In this document: piece after piece, positions 12,018 to 27,000 of the stretch
How positions within the stretch are numbered: the stretch's first letter is position 1
How the letters are laid out: the number at the start of each line of letters is the position of its first letter
Source of the DNA: Mactromeris polynyma
Lineage: Eukaryota; Mollusca; Bivalvia; Venerida; Mactridae
NCBI GenBank assembly: GCA_032209605.1
Contig: JASFXZ010000001.1
Span: 25,548,619 to 25,612,618, forward strand
Length of the DNA: 64,000 nt
Direction: 5' to 3'
The notes under the pieces: model-generated
The model's database searches: none
What the model saw: only the letters and a program-made list of their open reading frames with translations
What the model was told of the DNA's origin: nothing
Program-made: the position numbers and the translations under genes

Positions 12018-15000
12018 GTATGATCTTTTTTTATAATAGGGTGTTTTGCTTATGCATGTGGGCTAGTATTAATCAGTATTCAGTATTGTTAGTTTTGACA
12101 TTTTCTGATGAAAGAACAAAGTAACTTTAATTGATTAATCTTTTCCATTTGGCCCAAAAAGGAAATTGAAAATAAATATAGTAGACGTTTATTTTTTGGA
12201 CTGGTATAGTTAAATACATTAGATGATTCACCAAAGACCCGCAAAATAGATTATACATGTTTCATTTTCAAATTTATGAAGATTTCTCAGTTGAGCTATC
12301 CAGAGCCCTCTGGGCCCTCGTGTTTGACTTAGAAATTCATGCTAACATTAAGTTACCACTGCCGCTATTTTATATATCTATTGTAAGATTTGATTTGATA
12401 CTTTGCATGCTTGTTCACCACTAGGAATTAACCCCTACACTAGAGTTGGTATCAACTATTTAATAATGTCTCCGGAAGAAAGTAAGTAAACCCAAGTTTA
12501 GGTACCACCTCATACACTGTTTTGCCTTGACTATACTACCCAAAGATGGCACTGAAAATAGTTAAGTGCATTGTCCAGGGGCAGATGGTGTAAGCTCAAT
12601 TAATTTGTACACAAAGTAGTTTATATTTTGTTTGTTGCAGGATAACACAAACAAGGACTTCATGATTGTTTACCAATCTGCAAACATGAAGGGTCTTTTG
12701 TGCAGATATGGAGACGTTGTATTAATGGATGCAACTTACAAAACCAGCAAGTTTGCGTTGCCATTATATTTCATATGTGTACAGACAAATGTAGATACGC
12801 AGGTAGTAGCTGTTGCTATTACGGAAAACGAACGGACGTCGACAATTGTTAATGTTTTAGATGTGGTAAAAGGATGGAATCCCTCTTGGCACCCCAGCTG
12901 CTTTGTGTCAGATTTTGAGGAGCGGCAGTTGAGTGCCATTCACCAGATGTTTCCAGGTTTGAAAAATTAAAACAGATCTCTTCTCTCACCCTCTTTGTCA
13001 CTTTGTTCCTATTTGCTGGTAGTGGATTGTAGAGTCCCCCTTATTTTGTACGTGGTGTGAAATACAATTTGTCTTCTATTCAGAAATAATTGTTTTAATT
13101 GATCATAGGACAAAGGACCATATGTTAAAACAAAACAAACATTTTAATATTATATAAGTTTACTATCGATTGATTAACGCAAGATCACTTATTGCCTTTT
13201 TAGTATCCCTTAATCATTCCGATTTGTAACATTGTAATATGAGATTGTCACTGTTCTTTTTTGTGTGTTTTTCATGTTTGCTATTCCTGCAGATGCGTTA
13301 AATCACTACACTATTACATCAAACCCAAAACAGTTGGGCAAATAACAAATCTAAATCTGATTTATTTCACATTAAAACCAGTAATGAGTTAATATAAATT
13401 ACAACACTGACTATATGTACGGGTTGATTATTTACGAATGACTGAAATACTGTCAAGTGGGACTTAAAACCCCAAAAAACAAACGAACCCCAAATGGCAC
13501 AAATAGCGTTGTTGTGAAATATATAGTTGGCTCCTTTATTAGGATTCAAAACCATAGAGTTTGGTGCCTTTTCCTAGCATTATGAAGTACCCATTAGACC
13601 ACTGGGCTATCGCATCCATTCCAAATTCATATTAATATGTATTTAAGTTTTTGTCTCTGGTTTTCAAGTTTGTTAATTCCTGAGATGAAATATGTCCTCA
13701 TTTAATCAGTATTTTGTAGAGTTTCTGGTTTATTTTTTTTAAACAGAATCTGCCAGAGTCATATGCCAATTTCATATGATTCAAGCCTGGCATAGATGGG
13801 TACGGAAGGCAAAAAATTGTGTGAAAGATCCAGAAGGGACAATGAAGTTTTTGCGTGGTATGGCTGCATCAAACACTGTTGTAGAGTTTGATGAAAGACT
13901 GGAACAACTGATTGAGATGCCCAAAAACCTTCAGAAATATATGAATTCTGTGTGGCTACCGGTGAAAGAGGTAGGGAATGGAATTCTATAATGACTTTGC
14001 TTGTATCCGGGTAAGTATACCGAGTAAGTAATTTCTTATACTGCACTTGTGTAGTATAGCGACGTCATGACGTCAATATATCTAGTAAATGACAACTATA
14101 TATATAATATATGACGTCATTTTATAGCGCCGTTTAGTTCGCGGAGATGTTTATCAGTAGTAAAATGAGTGTCTTGTCTCTATTTGTGTCATGTGATAAA
14201 AAGAATCTAACACTCGTTGTCAATTGATATAAACTTTTATCAAACTCGCTTTAAAATATTTCAAGAAAATAGCTTATAATACAGGCACAAGTATTTTTCT
14301 GGCGCATAATGGCATTTAGTAGGAATCAAACCTACAACTTACGGTGCCAACACCTAGAAATCTAAAGTACAAATAAATAAAACATGGTTTTCACAGCAAT
14401 CCAAAAAAGTGAAAGACCACTCCTCAAGCATTCTTAATTTGTATGGGAAGACTATCAGCTGCCAAAGATTGTCTGTAATTATTAAGTAAGAAAATTAGTT
14501 TGTGCATAAAATCAGAGTAAATATGTATACTATAGAAGACAGTAAATTATCATTCTAACATAGCATGTGCAATCTTCGTGTATATTGACCAAATCATTTT
14601 AGATTAAGCAATAAAATATGGCCGTTTGATGACGTCACGTTTACGTGACGTTTGACGTCATCTACGAAGCCAAGTAAAGTAACATTCGGAGGAAATGATG
14701 TAGTTTGACGTAAATTTCGTCTTGTGGGGCTGAAAATGAGAGTTATTTGCGATGATAGAATGAATGTAGCGGTGCTGTGTTGTATTATAAAACACAGGCA
14801 CTCGTTCAGATGTGAATATTAAATCACTTGTGCATACGCATTCGTGATTTAATTACTACGCATCCAAACTTGTGCCTGTGTTTTATTCTACAACATATTC
14901 ATTATTTCTTAAATATAAATTATAATAAATATTAAATGCTGCAAGTGTAAGTTTTTAAAATTTTATTTCTTAAATATAAATTATAATAAATATTAAATGC

Positions 15001-18000
15001 TGCAAGTGTAAGTTTTTAAAATTTTATTCCGAAAAACCTAAGCAATTTAGATTATATGATTAAATGTGGCTGTTTGTTAAGTCATTATGTTGGACGTCAT
15101 CTGCTATGCAAAATATCTTTTAGTTCTTAAGAAAACATGTATGTCAACATTGTCAAAAATTACATAACTGCATTATGTTGTATGTGAGTAAATTATACAA
15201 ATCCTAACACTTGCTTGGGCCACAACATACATACTACATATTCATTATTTCTCAAATACTAGTACAGTGATTTGATCATTGAAATGTTGTGTGTCATAGA
15301 ATTGAGATATGTTTTAAATTCTCATTTAGAAATGGGTATGGTGTTTTAAAAAACAAGTCATGAATCAGTTTGCCTGGACGACAAATACTGTAGAAAGGCA
15401 GAACCGTGTGTTCAAGGAGGGATTTTTGCGAGGAAGAACCCAAATAAATGTAGAAACGATGCTGCGTGAGCTGATTGGAAGATATCTTCCAGAAAAGTGG
15501 AAAAGGTAATTAATAAACCTAAAAAAATGTATGGGAGTCTGTACATAACAAATATCTTGTGTGTCAAACTCCTCACACACTGTCTGTCGGATTTTCTTTA
15601 AACTTTCACAAACCTTATTGTGTATATGTGCGTAAATGATGTCATTTTTGCTGGGTCCATGTTACAAGAGTTATGGTCCTTTGTCATTATACACTATGAA
15701 TAGGCTGTGCTTTAATGGGAGCAGCTGTGTCCTATCACATATGTTCTATAGACACAATTTTAGTTTTATATATGACACAATTGGTCATTCTATCATATGA
15801 GAAAACAAAGAATAGCTGATTTACTGGCATGCATGGTTGTTAGCCTTGTAAGTATTGTCTAAAATTCAATTAAATGTGTTTTCTTAAAACTATAGGGAAT
15901 AAATTTATTGTTTCAGATATGCTAAGGCAAATAGGAAACTTTTTATGGGCAGACCCTATAATAAGGATGTGCCAGAGTTCCTCCACCATAGGCCAGAAGT
16001 ATTCCTGCAACATTGCATGAAGAAAATGAGCTTATCAGCTCATATAGATAGGTACCTCATGAATATTTAAATCAATAAAGGCATAAAATAAAATGCTGTT
16101 TAATTTTATAATTAAAGAATTACTAAATCAATGTAACATTAAAATGTTCCTTGTGATTTGGACCTTTCCTAATGAGGGATTAGAATGACAACCAATATCT
16201 GATCCTTGCATATGTCAAGATTGCTTACTCTGCCTTTCTTTTTTATGGATTATGCCTCTTTGTGACAAAGGGCTGCAGTAGAGCATGGCGTCCATTTGCG
16301 GGGCCCTTGTTCTTTTTATTACATGTACATATCTGTTATATGTTACTCTCCATATTAGGACAAGCACAAACTTCATGGAACTCTTGTGGTTTCACTGATT
16401 CATGGTTTCAAATAGTTTTAACATGCACTTCTGTAGTTTGGTGAGCTTGGTAAGAAGAGCATAAGACTGTATAGTGTTTTTTTTTATTTATTCACACTGA
16501 CAATAAATTTGTTTTTTAAGTCATATAAAAGATTCTAGATTTTGCAGTATTATACCTTATCAATGAATATAGCATGATTGCATTACAGAAAGTCTCAACT
16601 TCAATTTAACCGGGTTTTCTACAGACTGAAGTTTAATTGTAATTTATCATCTCTGCTGAAGACTTTTTGATGTTATGGCATTGTTTGTTAATTTTACCAA
16701 TTATTACATATTTGTACTTTAAATAAAACAGATCAAGATCGATTGAGGCGTTAGTTGATGCGTTTACATGTTAAATATTGAAATTCGAGTGCAAGCATAT
16801 TTTGTCTGAAATGTCAAACTACGGCCAGCTCAGAATCACACTTCTAGGCCTTATCAATTTTAATCATGCTGATTGATCTTATAATTGCATTCTTTTTCTG
16901 AAAGTAACTCCATACATGAAGTCTCCGAGGGAGTTTTTGAATGCCCAAGTGCAAACACAGACATGGTGTACCGTGTGGATCTACAGGGTTCCTGCACATG
17001 CTATGATCAAAGCAGATATGGGAGACCATGCAAGCATATGTTTGCGGTGATATGGAATGATGGACAGTTCATATGGGAAAGATTTTCAAAAGAATTCAGA
17101 GAAAGACCCTACTTTACAAGAGACCCAGCATTATGTAATAATAAATTAATAATAAGTTTTCTTATCTTACTGTGGAAAAGTAGAGTTTAGTAGTATACTC
17201 ATACATTATCCAAACTGATAACAAAAAATTCTAAACATCAAATACATTTAATTTATGTGGATATTTCTTGTGGACAAACAATTTGAAAACGAGAATTGAT
17301 TTTACTCTGAGGTGGTTAAAATGTTGGTCATTGGATCTTTTAGCAACTTGTGTATCTTCATTCTATTGTGAAGCTACATTTGTTAATATATCCAAATTTT
17401 GATATGTTCGTTAGTCTCTTTGTTCAGAAGTATGTGACATGTTTCATATAGTCTAAATATACTATCAATGCTATTGTAATGAAACAAGGCACAGCAATTA
17501 ATTTTCAATATTAACAATAATGAGCCTTACAATGTATGGCTTTAAATACTTTAAATATCATTTCAGGTCCAATTTCATCTAAGGAGAAAGATTCTGAAAA
17601 CACATGTAAATATATAAAATGTTGTTAAGCCTGTACACTCAACCGATTTAAAAACGCGACAATTTTGCCGGGTTTGTCTATTTTGTACAAATTATGATTT
17701 AAGTTTGTTTGTGTATAAATCCAATAATGGATCAATAGTCTTATGCTTGAAGTAATTTTCGATGAATTATTATATCACATTAACCCACTACTCCATGTAG
17801 GCACGAATTTTATGTTTTTCACGTGGCGCACGATCTAAACCATTGGGCGTGACGATTAGACCGACAAAGTATAGAGAGACGATACCCCGGCCAAAAAAAC
17901 ATTATTTTGGATTTGATGTGCATTTTATAAGTCACCATGACGTCAGGATAACGAGCATTCTTGTGTTATAAAGATGCCTCAAACGGGTATATGCAGTTCT

Positions 18001-21000
18001 GGCATTGCAAAGCAGTTTTACTGGAGTCTGTAGATGATATTAAGACTTTAACAGTATTTCAAATGAGCTGGAAGAAGCAACGACTGTCAGCGACTAGACC
18101 AGGCGAAGATAAACAGCCTTAAACAGGATGACACTTTTTGTTTGATATTTCAACGAAACCACTTCCGGTTAGCAAATCGTACTGCTAGAGCCTCAGTTTG
18201 GAGGCAAATATACATACAATGATGTTATTTCACTAAAATATACACTTCAAAATATTTTGACCAATTTTTATTTTGACTCGAGTTCAAATTCGCTAAATGT
18301 TTTCGGTTTTCTTATTTCACCCGGGCCAGTATCATAATCGTCACCCAACTACGGGTTTGAGACACTATATCCTACAACAAAGTATCATACTCACCAACAA
18401 ACACCAGGCAGCCAATGCTAGATGGGCATAAATGGTACTTACAGTTCACGTCCCAACAGTGGGTTTTAATGCATTTCAAAGGCGTAGCTTATTTAAAAAC
18501 CGGGACACTGATGGTCGTCAACAGGTACATGGTCAACAAGAAACGTCAGAAAGTTGTACGCATTGTTCAAACAGATGTTGGAAAGAATATTCCACACTTC
18601 AATTATCCTCGACAATGAGGCCCAGACGCATGGCTTGCATAGCACGTAGTGACTCATAATTACAAAATTGTTTTGTGAATTTGACAATGCCGATCAATAG
18701 TACTCGGGAATTAGTCATGTGACCATTTAGACCATTAAAACAATGAAATTTACATATATTTTTGTTCGTGTAATGGGTTTGTTGTATACCAAATTTCAAT
18801 AAATTTAAAGTATATGGACATACTTAAAGACATCAATAACCCAGAGTTGGGTTTTTAAATCGGTTGAGTGTATTGCAGTGAACTATTTAAAATATACACA
18901 TCCATTTCCTTAAAATATTGATAATTTTTTTATTATTCGCGCACAAAATAATTTAAATGATTTTGTATACTCAAAGCAGCTTTTCCATTGTTCATCTGCA
19001 TGTCTGTATTGGTAGCAATACCTCCTACAGTTGTAAATGGTTTCCTTTTAAATCTTGCAGAAGGTATACATTGATATAATTATGAAATTTATTGTCTTTA
19101 AAAATTGAAACGGTAAAAGTTACTAAGTCAGGTTACTATATATATTTGCCTGACACTGAATCAGATTTTTCTTATTTAAATGGATGGTTTATAAAAAAAT
19201 CAATGATGCCTTTATATTTTCATTTGCCCATAACCAACAGTTTGTTTTCTTTTACCTGTTTATAATCAAGGTATGGAAAATTAGTTCCAGACAGTTGAGT
19301 ATATTATTGTCCATTGTAGGCAATGAAGAGACACATGAAAATCAAGAAACTCAAGAGACAGAAAGTCAGGGAAACGGTAAGTTTACATTTTGGAAATGTT
19401 TGACTGACTGAGGCGGCAGACTGACACTGTTTTATTGTTCCTTTTTTGTGTTCGTCCCCTTGTTGATTGTGGTCGTCCCTGTGATTTGTTTTTATAAACT
19501 TACCTTGGAAATGTTCAACTGACTGAGGCGGCAGACTGACGGTGTGGGTTTTGTGTTTTGTTGTTCCTTTTTGTTTTTGTCCCCGTGTGCCGTGGCTATT
19601 TTGTCTGTTCATTGTTAGCTATTCCTGATGAGTGCTGCTTTTCCTATCCGATTTGTTTTACTCTTTTTTTGAATGAAAATTGTAAATTTATATTGAATAA
19701 GTGGTTGCTGTACATAATTTGTGTCACTAACATCACGGTATATACCCCAATATACTGGTTCTCAGGTCCGTCAGATGTTAGTATGGAACTGAGATATAGT
19801 GAATCCTGAGTTTCGTCAGAGAGTTATGCCGTTTTTCAGACCTATCTAACTGTACAAACCTCTGACAGAACTGAGAAGCAGTGTATCAGGGTAAACAAAG
19901 TGAACATTGTACCACCAAATTCGATGTTTGGCTTAATGCTTTAAAATTCACTTTCATTTTTAAGAATGAGATTTTGGATGTTTTGTCTATTGACCATTTA
20001 CTTGAATGCTGCAATATCACCTGTAACATCCTGTTTTCAGACTTGGTTCACTTACAGCTAAAAATGAGGGAGGTATTAGCTGACCTGAAAGACCAGTCGT
20101 ATCTGATTAAAGATAAAACTATTTTGAAATCAATTACGGCGGGTCTGAAGGAAATTGTCCCGTCAGCACCCAAGATATACTTATCACAACTTCCGTTGCG
20201 GAAAAAAACGAAAAAAACACGTAAAGGTATAACTTCATTCATTTGATACAAAAGTTTAAATATTATGCACCACATTTATATTATTTTTAGAATTGGTATG
20301 TCAGACTATAGAGCAGTATGTACCACCACTTACGCTCCTCATGTTGAGTGTTCTTAGCTGTATTTTCTTCAATTTGTTAAGGATACTCAATGTACATATT
20401 TCAGTTAAGGATAGGATTTTCACTGCATCAATTTATCAACTTTTCTGAAAGTATGGCCATACTTCTTTATATTAATAGTATCCAAAGTAATGATCTCTGC
20501 TATAGTGGGGGTGGGATGCAACCATGTCCTATACACACAATTCTTGTTGTATCTTTACCTCCAAACAGAAGATGACATGTCTCAGGTTGATGATTGCATA
20601 AATTATTTCCCTGTAAAAACAAAAATTTAACCCCTTTTAATCTGATATATTGTACTTTATGATTTTCAGCCAAAAATATTCCATCTCCTTTTTCATTTTG
20701 TGGACAGCAACAGAGAGCATGTGCAGGTTAGCAAATAATTCAGGGATTGTATGACTTATATTTCCTTGCATTTCTATTTTATTAAGAAGTTTGTCCTGAG
20801 TACTGAGTCTATATATTCAAAATTGTTCCATACATATCAATAAATAGTATACATTTGTAAACATACATAAACTATAAGGCTTCTTTTAACAATGGTGTCA
20901 TTAGCTCAATTCTTCGTAAATAATGATGGCTATAGTATTACCACTGGCATCGGCTATGGCGCAATGATAATGTGGTTGGCAGTTAGTTTTTTTATTTATT

Positions 21001-24000
21001 TCTGAGCATTTCTCATACACCGTTTAAGGTCAAGAAAGAAAATTTGGCTATATGTTCAGATTGATTACTATGCCTTCTCATGGATTATGCCTGTTTGTGA
21101 AAAAGCATTGTATTGGATTGTCGTACACAAATGTAAGATACCTTAGGTGGTTGGAGGTGTAGACTAAAATATATATTGAATTTAATCCCTCATTGCTTAA
21201 CTGTTGTAAGTGTGCTATGTTTTACGTGAGTACAGTCTCCTGCACCAATGTATTCTATTAAATTTTATTTAATGTAATTTGTAAATTTCAGATAACAATG
21301 TACCATCAAACATATTTGCTTGTCTGCCAGGATTTTTTAATCCTTATGACCACCAGGATATATGTGCAGGTTAGCATTTATGTACAATGTTTGAGTTATG
21401 GAGATGTTATCTTCATTGTACTTTTTTATAATTTCAAGTGTAATAAACAGTAGCTTTTATAGACTTTCAGCCATACTGTTTGTTTGTTTGTTTTGGTCAA
21501 CTGTATTTCAGTCGTGTGGACTACCCAGTCACATTATCCTGACACTGGGCGAACCAGCAGTTACCTGGAACAAACTTTGCTCAACGTCAAACAAGGGATA
21601 TTTAATGAGTTTGGTGTATTGAGGCCAGGAATCGAACCCTGGAACCTCTCACACTCAAAGGGGACGTTCTACCACTAGGTTATCTAAGTGGATGAATTTC
21701 AGACATACATCAAATTGTTTTGTTTGAAAAAATTGTTCCTGGCTAACTTTTCATATTGAATGTTTGTGATGAAAACTAGATGACTTTAAGCCTAGCAATA
21801 TATATCTATCTTTGAATAACTGTCCTTCTTACTAATCCATGCATTATTTAAAGGAACCCACATTGAGGTGGGGGTGTTATTGTTGCACTTAAAATGTGTG
21901 ATGGTGATGTAATATTTAATAATATATAATGTGTGGAAATAGTTTTTTTAAAATGCATCCATGATCATGATGAAGGTGTGTCAGACCTTGGTAATGTAAT
22001 AATCATGGTTGAAACACTTGTGGATAGGTGGATCTAAGTTGCAATGATGCCATGTGGCAGCTCTGTAACAAATATTCCTATATTACCAAGTACATGTGCT
22101 CAAGACATCACAGCTGAGTGATTTCTGGTGTGCATACATATTAATTTGCTTTGATACTATGTTTTCAAATTTGATAATCTATACTCATCATATGTTAAAT
22201 TCAGAGGTCAAGAAAATGTGGACCAACAAGGATGCTGCATACATGTGTAGGTCCATTGGACCATACAAAATTGATTCTACATCAATACAGTGTACTTATT
22301 CACTGGTATCTGATGAGGTATATTGCTACAGTAATTTGGTTTTTAAATTGTTAATTTTAAACTTAATGGAAACAGTTATGCAGCTCATACTTATCGCTCC
22401 TTTGTACCGATGGTTTGACTTCAAGTAGTAATTTTAAAAGCTAACAGAAGAGTTAACAAATTTATGAAATGCACCATATCTTTACTGCACATTTTCATTT
22501 TGTTTTTAAAATCTGCTTTGCTCTTCCAACCTTCCAATTATCTAGTAGAAGAGATGGCAGAGCTTCTTCAAACAGAAGAGGCCAATCAAATCAATTGGAA
22601 TACCACTCTTTATTATGGAAGTTCTTTTCTTTTCACAAACAAAGTCGTCACTGATGACTGCTTCTAGGTTCACAAACTTATCAAATGTTCATATGTGAAG
22701 TTATGTTTAATATTGCAAATGGCTCATTCATACCTGTGTCCTTTTAATAAGGAATCACTACTACTAGACAGCTATTTTTACGGTTATTCTTCAAATGCTA
22801 CTAACTCATCTATAATGTATCATGAGTCAACGGTAAAATATATGATCTTTGTAGGTCTTACTTGTTTTAACTTCTCAAACTGTCTACGAAATGTGCAAAA
22901 TGTTAACTGACTGTTACACTGCTGGACCAAATGCAACATTGTTGTATGTGTTGTTTCTAAATATGAACTAATTTGATTCACAGGTCATCGATGCTTTCAT
23001 CCATGCGATGAGTTCCCGTCAGAAAGATAAGAAGATATTACATATCAACTGTATAGCAATGACAGCCATAATATATGGAAAGCCAGAAATTCACCACTGC
23101 TTAAAAGGCGTGGTAAGAATAAATTTATTGTTTCATAACATTTTTCAGCAATTTTATGTCAGATGATATGCCTATGTTTGGTCCTTTGATGATAAAAATA
23201 AAAGTTTGTGGGAGTACATACTAGTATGAGTGTCGAATCATGCTGTTTAGTTTGTTTCTACAATGGAGCCTTTGACTTTGTACACATTGTACATTATTTT
23301 ACAAGTTTACAAATTTATTTTGTACATAAATAAAGGCCACAGGCCCAAAATACATAATAAACACTTGTAACATTATCTTCTGTCTTGTGAGTGTTAGATA
23401 CAAAAAATAAGCAGTAACCTAGTTGCTATGTCAATTGAAATCTTCAACTTCACCAAAAATTATCTTGACACATTTAGCTTTGTTTTAAGACATGGAAAGA
23501 TTAATGATAAAAATTTGATTTGCATTGATTTTCAAAAGGCTGTGTGTACATACTGAAGGTAAATAGTCCTTATAGACATGAAGTAAACCTGGGCTGTTTT
23601 TTTGCATAAATATGTTTCCATTTATCAGGATGTTTTTAATTACACCAAGTTATTTATTATAAGTTTACTATATTCACTCGGGTCTCAAGTCATGTGAAAC
23701 AAACTGCCTACCTCTTCTTTTTGTATTTTTTTGTCAGCCAGTACTTCTGATGTTTGACATAATCATAGGAGCATATAATCAAGGAGGCTGCCACTGGTGT
23801 TTAGTGGTAAGTATTTTGTCACAAAACAATTTCAGATCCTCATCGTTTCTTTATAAATTAAAAAAGTTCAACATAATGTTGGCTTATATAGTTGTTAGAA
23901 TCAGCTTATTTACGTAACCTCCCAAAAAGAAGCAAATTGAATAGAAAGTCATGTTTTGGTATGTATTTGTCTTTGAGCATGAACTGTATAACTTTGATTT

Positions 24001-27000
24001 TGACATACTTTATTGACTAATGAATGCCTGTGAATTAATCTGAACTTTATAGAATAGGTAATAATTATTGCTCAACATAATACAATTCTTATCGCTTAAG
24101 ATTAGGCATGAAAGTCTGTTTTTGTTAAATGAAATATAAAGCATAGTGACATCTATCAAGTAAGAAGTATGTTTGCTGTAGAATAGTTACATTGGTAGCG
24201 AGTGCTGGTAATTCGTTTGGTTTGTGAGTGGAGGACCTTGAGTTAAAATCTCAGTGAGATCTTTCTTTTTTTGATTTTCTTACTGTTTTATTTCCTTTTT
24301 GTCTACATTTCTTTAAGGTATAAGTCCAATCTACCCTTTTCAGTCATAAGTATACACAAGGCCGATTCCAGTTACTTTTCTCCGGGGGATCTGACTATTC
24401 ATTGTATCTTACAAACATGGTCCAACCAGCAACTTGGCTCAGGGGTGTCCTGACCAATCTCTGTGCTTTCACGAACTATCATCAATATACATATGAAAAC
24501 CACCTAATCTGATATAAATACAGCACCATAGTGAAAAGTTTAATATTTTGACTTAAGCTAATGATCTGTTGCACATATATCTCAAAAAATAAGAATCACC
24601 TTTGTATCCAAGTAATTATTGTAGCTCTTCACATAATGCTTCAGAACTAATTTTAAAAATAATCTCATCTTTCTTGATTTCCTGATAGGAAAAAAATTGA
24701 TGATTTTGAAACTTCCAAGTTGTTTAGATGCATAGATGCTTTACAAATATGAGCCATGGTTCAAGCTTATTTCAGGATTTTTAGATGACATGAGTTATGG
24801 CCCTTTGATAGTCAAAATATTGTTTGTTTGAGACATATATATATAGTACTCATAATTATGCTTAACATTTATTGGACATGTGTTTTTAAAGATTATAGAC
24901 ATGTTGTAAACTTGCAATCAATTCGAGCACAACCTGCAGTTTTCCTTTAAGCATATATAGAGGATTTCAAGGTGTGCTAAAATTAAAAACAAAACACAGT
25001 TGAGTCAAATCACATAAGTTTCAGACTGGAAAGTAGTTCCACTTCAATCATGTAATGTTTGGCTGTAAAATGTAAAGTATTGGCGATGTTAAAATCGAAA
25101 TAATGAATATATAGCTGTGCTTTGTTGCATAAAGAATTATGCAAACAAACTCGTGCTTGTGTTGTATTTCTGAAACAACATACATGTTGTAATGGCTATT
25201 TACATGCACAGATAGTATGTCCAAAGATAAGAAAAATAGTGTACTTAAACCCACTGGGAACCACTATTTTAAATGAGGAAGAAATTGCCTTAAGTTGGTT
25301 GTAAGTAATGTTTTATTGCAAAAGGCTAATTTATTGATAAAGCATCAAATATAAAGATATGCATCATCTGATAATATGTTTAAATAAATTATTGTAGTTG
25401 TTCAAACTATATGCAGTGGAAGTCAAAATTATGATTTTAATAGGCCTGTATTTGTTATTTGGGTATTCTTAATTGTTAAACCAATTGATGAATCCAAGGT
25501 GCGTTTATCGTAAAGAAGCCTTCACAAGTTGAACATTTTCTGGGATTATGTTTTCCCATTCTTGTTACATTTAAAAAATTTAAAACTGTTATTCTGTTCC
25601 CCAGCTTTATGTTTGCAAAACCTTGAACATATATTGTAAAAAACATTCATTATCTTGTTTTGTTTTAAGAGCTGTGTTGTGCATGTTGCCTGCATGTTTT
25701 TACCTTTATTATTGCTGTGTTATTTTCTGTTTTTTATGACCTGTCGCACATCATATGCTTGACCATAAGTAATGAGACTAGCCTATTTCATATACGGTAT
25801 ATATATATATATTCCATTTGTAAATAGTAACTTGATGCCAAACATGTGTTCCTAATCACAATAGACTATTTAATCGACGAATTGCATACTTATAAACATT
25901 TTGTTTTATTTTTTATATTCATGTTTATTTTTATCTTGGATATGAGAGGAATAGCTTCTGTGCATGATATTAGTAGACTGCCAAAAAAGTTATTGCATTA
26001 ATTTCTTTGAAAACTAAGACCCAACACATCAATAAGCATTGCATTTATCCCCACCTCTTATTTAACATCAATGAAAACTGTTCTTACTATAATACAATTA
26101 ATGAACAGCAAATTTGCATTTTGTCAACAGCTGCGGTGCACTCTATTTCTTAAACTTTAGATTTGTGTTCATATTTGAGGTATGAAGTGATTTATAACTT
26201 GTCATTAAGAATCATTTTAATATTGTATTTTCTAGTCAATTCCTAAAAGCTCGGTCTGATGCCGGGATAGAGAATATAGAAACAGACCGGTGGGACATTG
26301 ACGTTCCGAGGCATGCGAAACAGCCTGATGGTTCCTCATGTGGAATTTATGTGATGAAAGTATGTATTGCAATGTCATGCATAAACATAATATGTTATAC
26401 ATGTTTTATAGGCACATCTTTCTGATCAAATATTCAAATTATTGGTTTTATTTCTGACAATTTTCTATTTCAGTAATGTAAAGGCTGAAATATAGTAAAA
26501 GATTTATTACTGTTCATTTTTTATTTCCTTATACATTTAATTAGGCTTTTCATTGTTATTACCTTAAGGTATTGTCACATATTATTTTTATGTTTGTATG
26601 TTTGCCTTCATTTTATACAACATTTGTTTCTATTCTTTCTTCACAGTTCGCAGAGAATTATTTGTCTGGTGAATCCTTACAATTCTGTTGGACCAGGGAA
26701 AATGTCCGACAAGCTCGTCTGTCAGTAGCAGTCTTCTTGATGCACATTTCAGGTGAAGTTTCTGGTTCCATTCAATGTTTACTGTATAAATAAGCATTTT
26801 GAAGCATCAAAATAGTTCAAGAAGTACTTATTTTAACACATACCCATGGTCTTTATGCTATTGTGCTTTGATAAATGTGATGTTTAATGTCCATTTGATT
26901 TACATACAATATGAATAGTATGTTTCCTGTAGCGAGTATTGATTCTACATTAAACTTTATTTATGATCTTTGTGTTAAATTGGTTGACTTACATCAGGTC

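Noticed and set aside
19767..19780. Possible tiny extra exon between exons 13 and 14 of gene 1
   Set aside because: Exons 13 and 14 already join in phase; this piece is only phase-compatible and has no other support.
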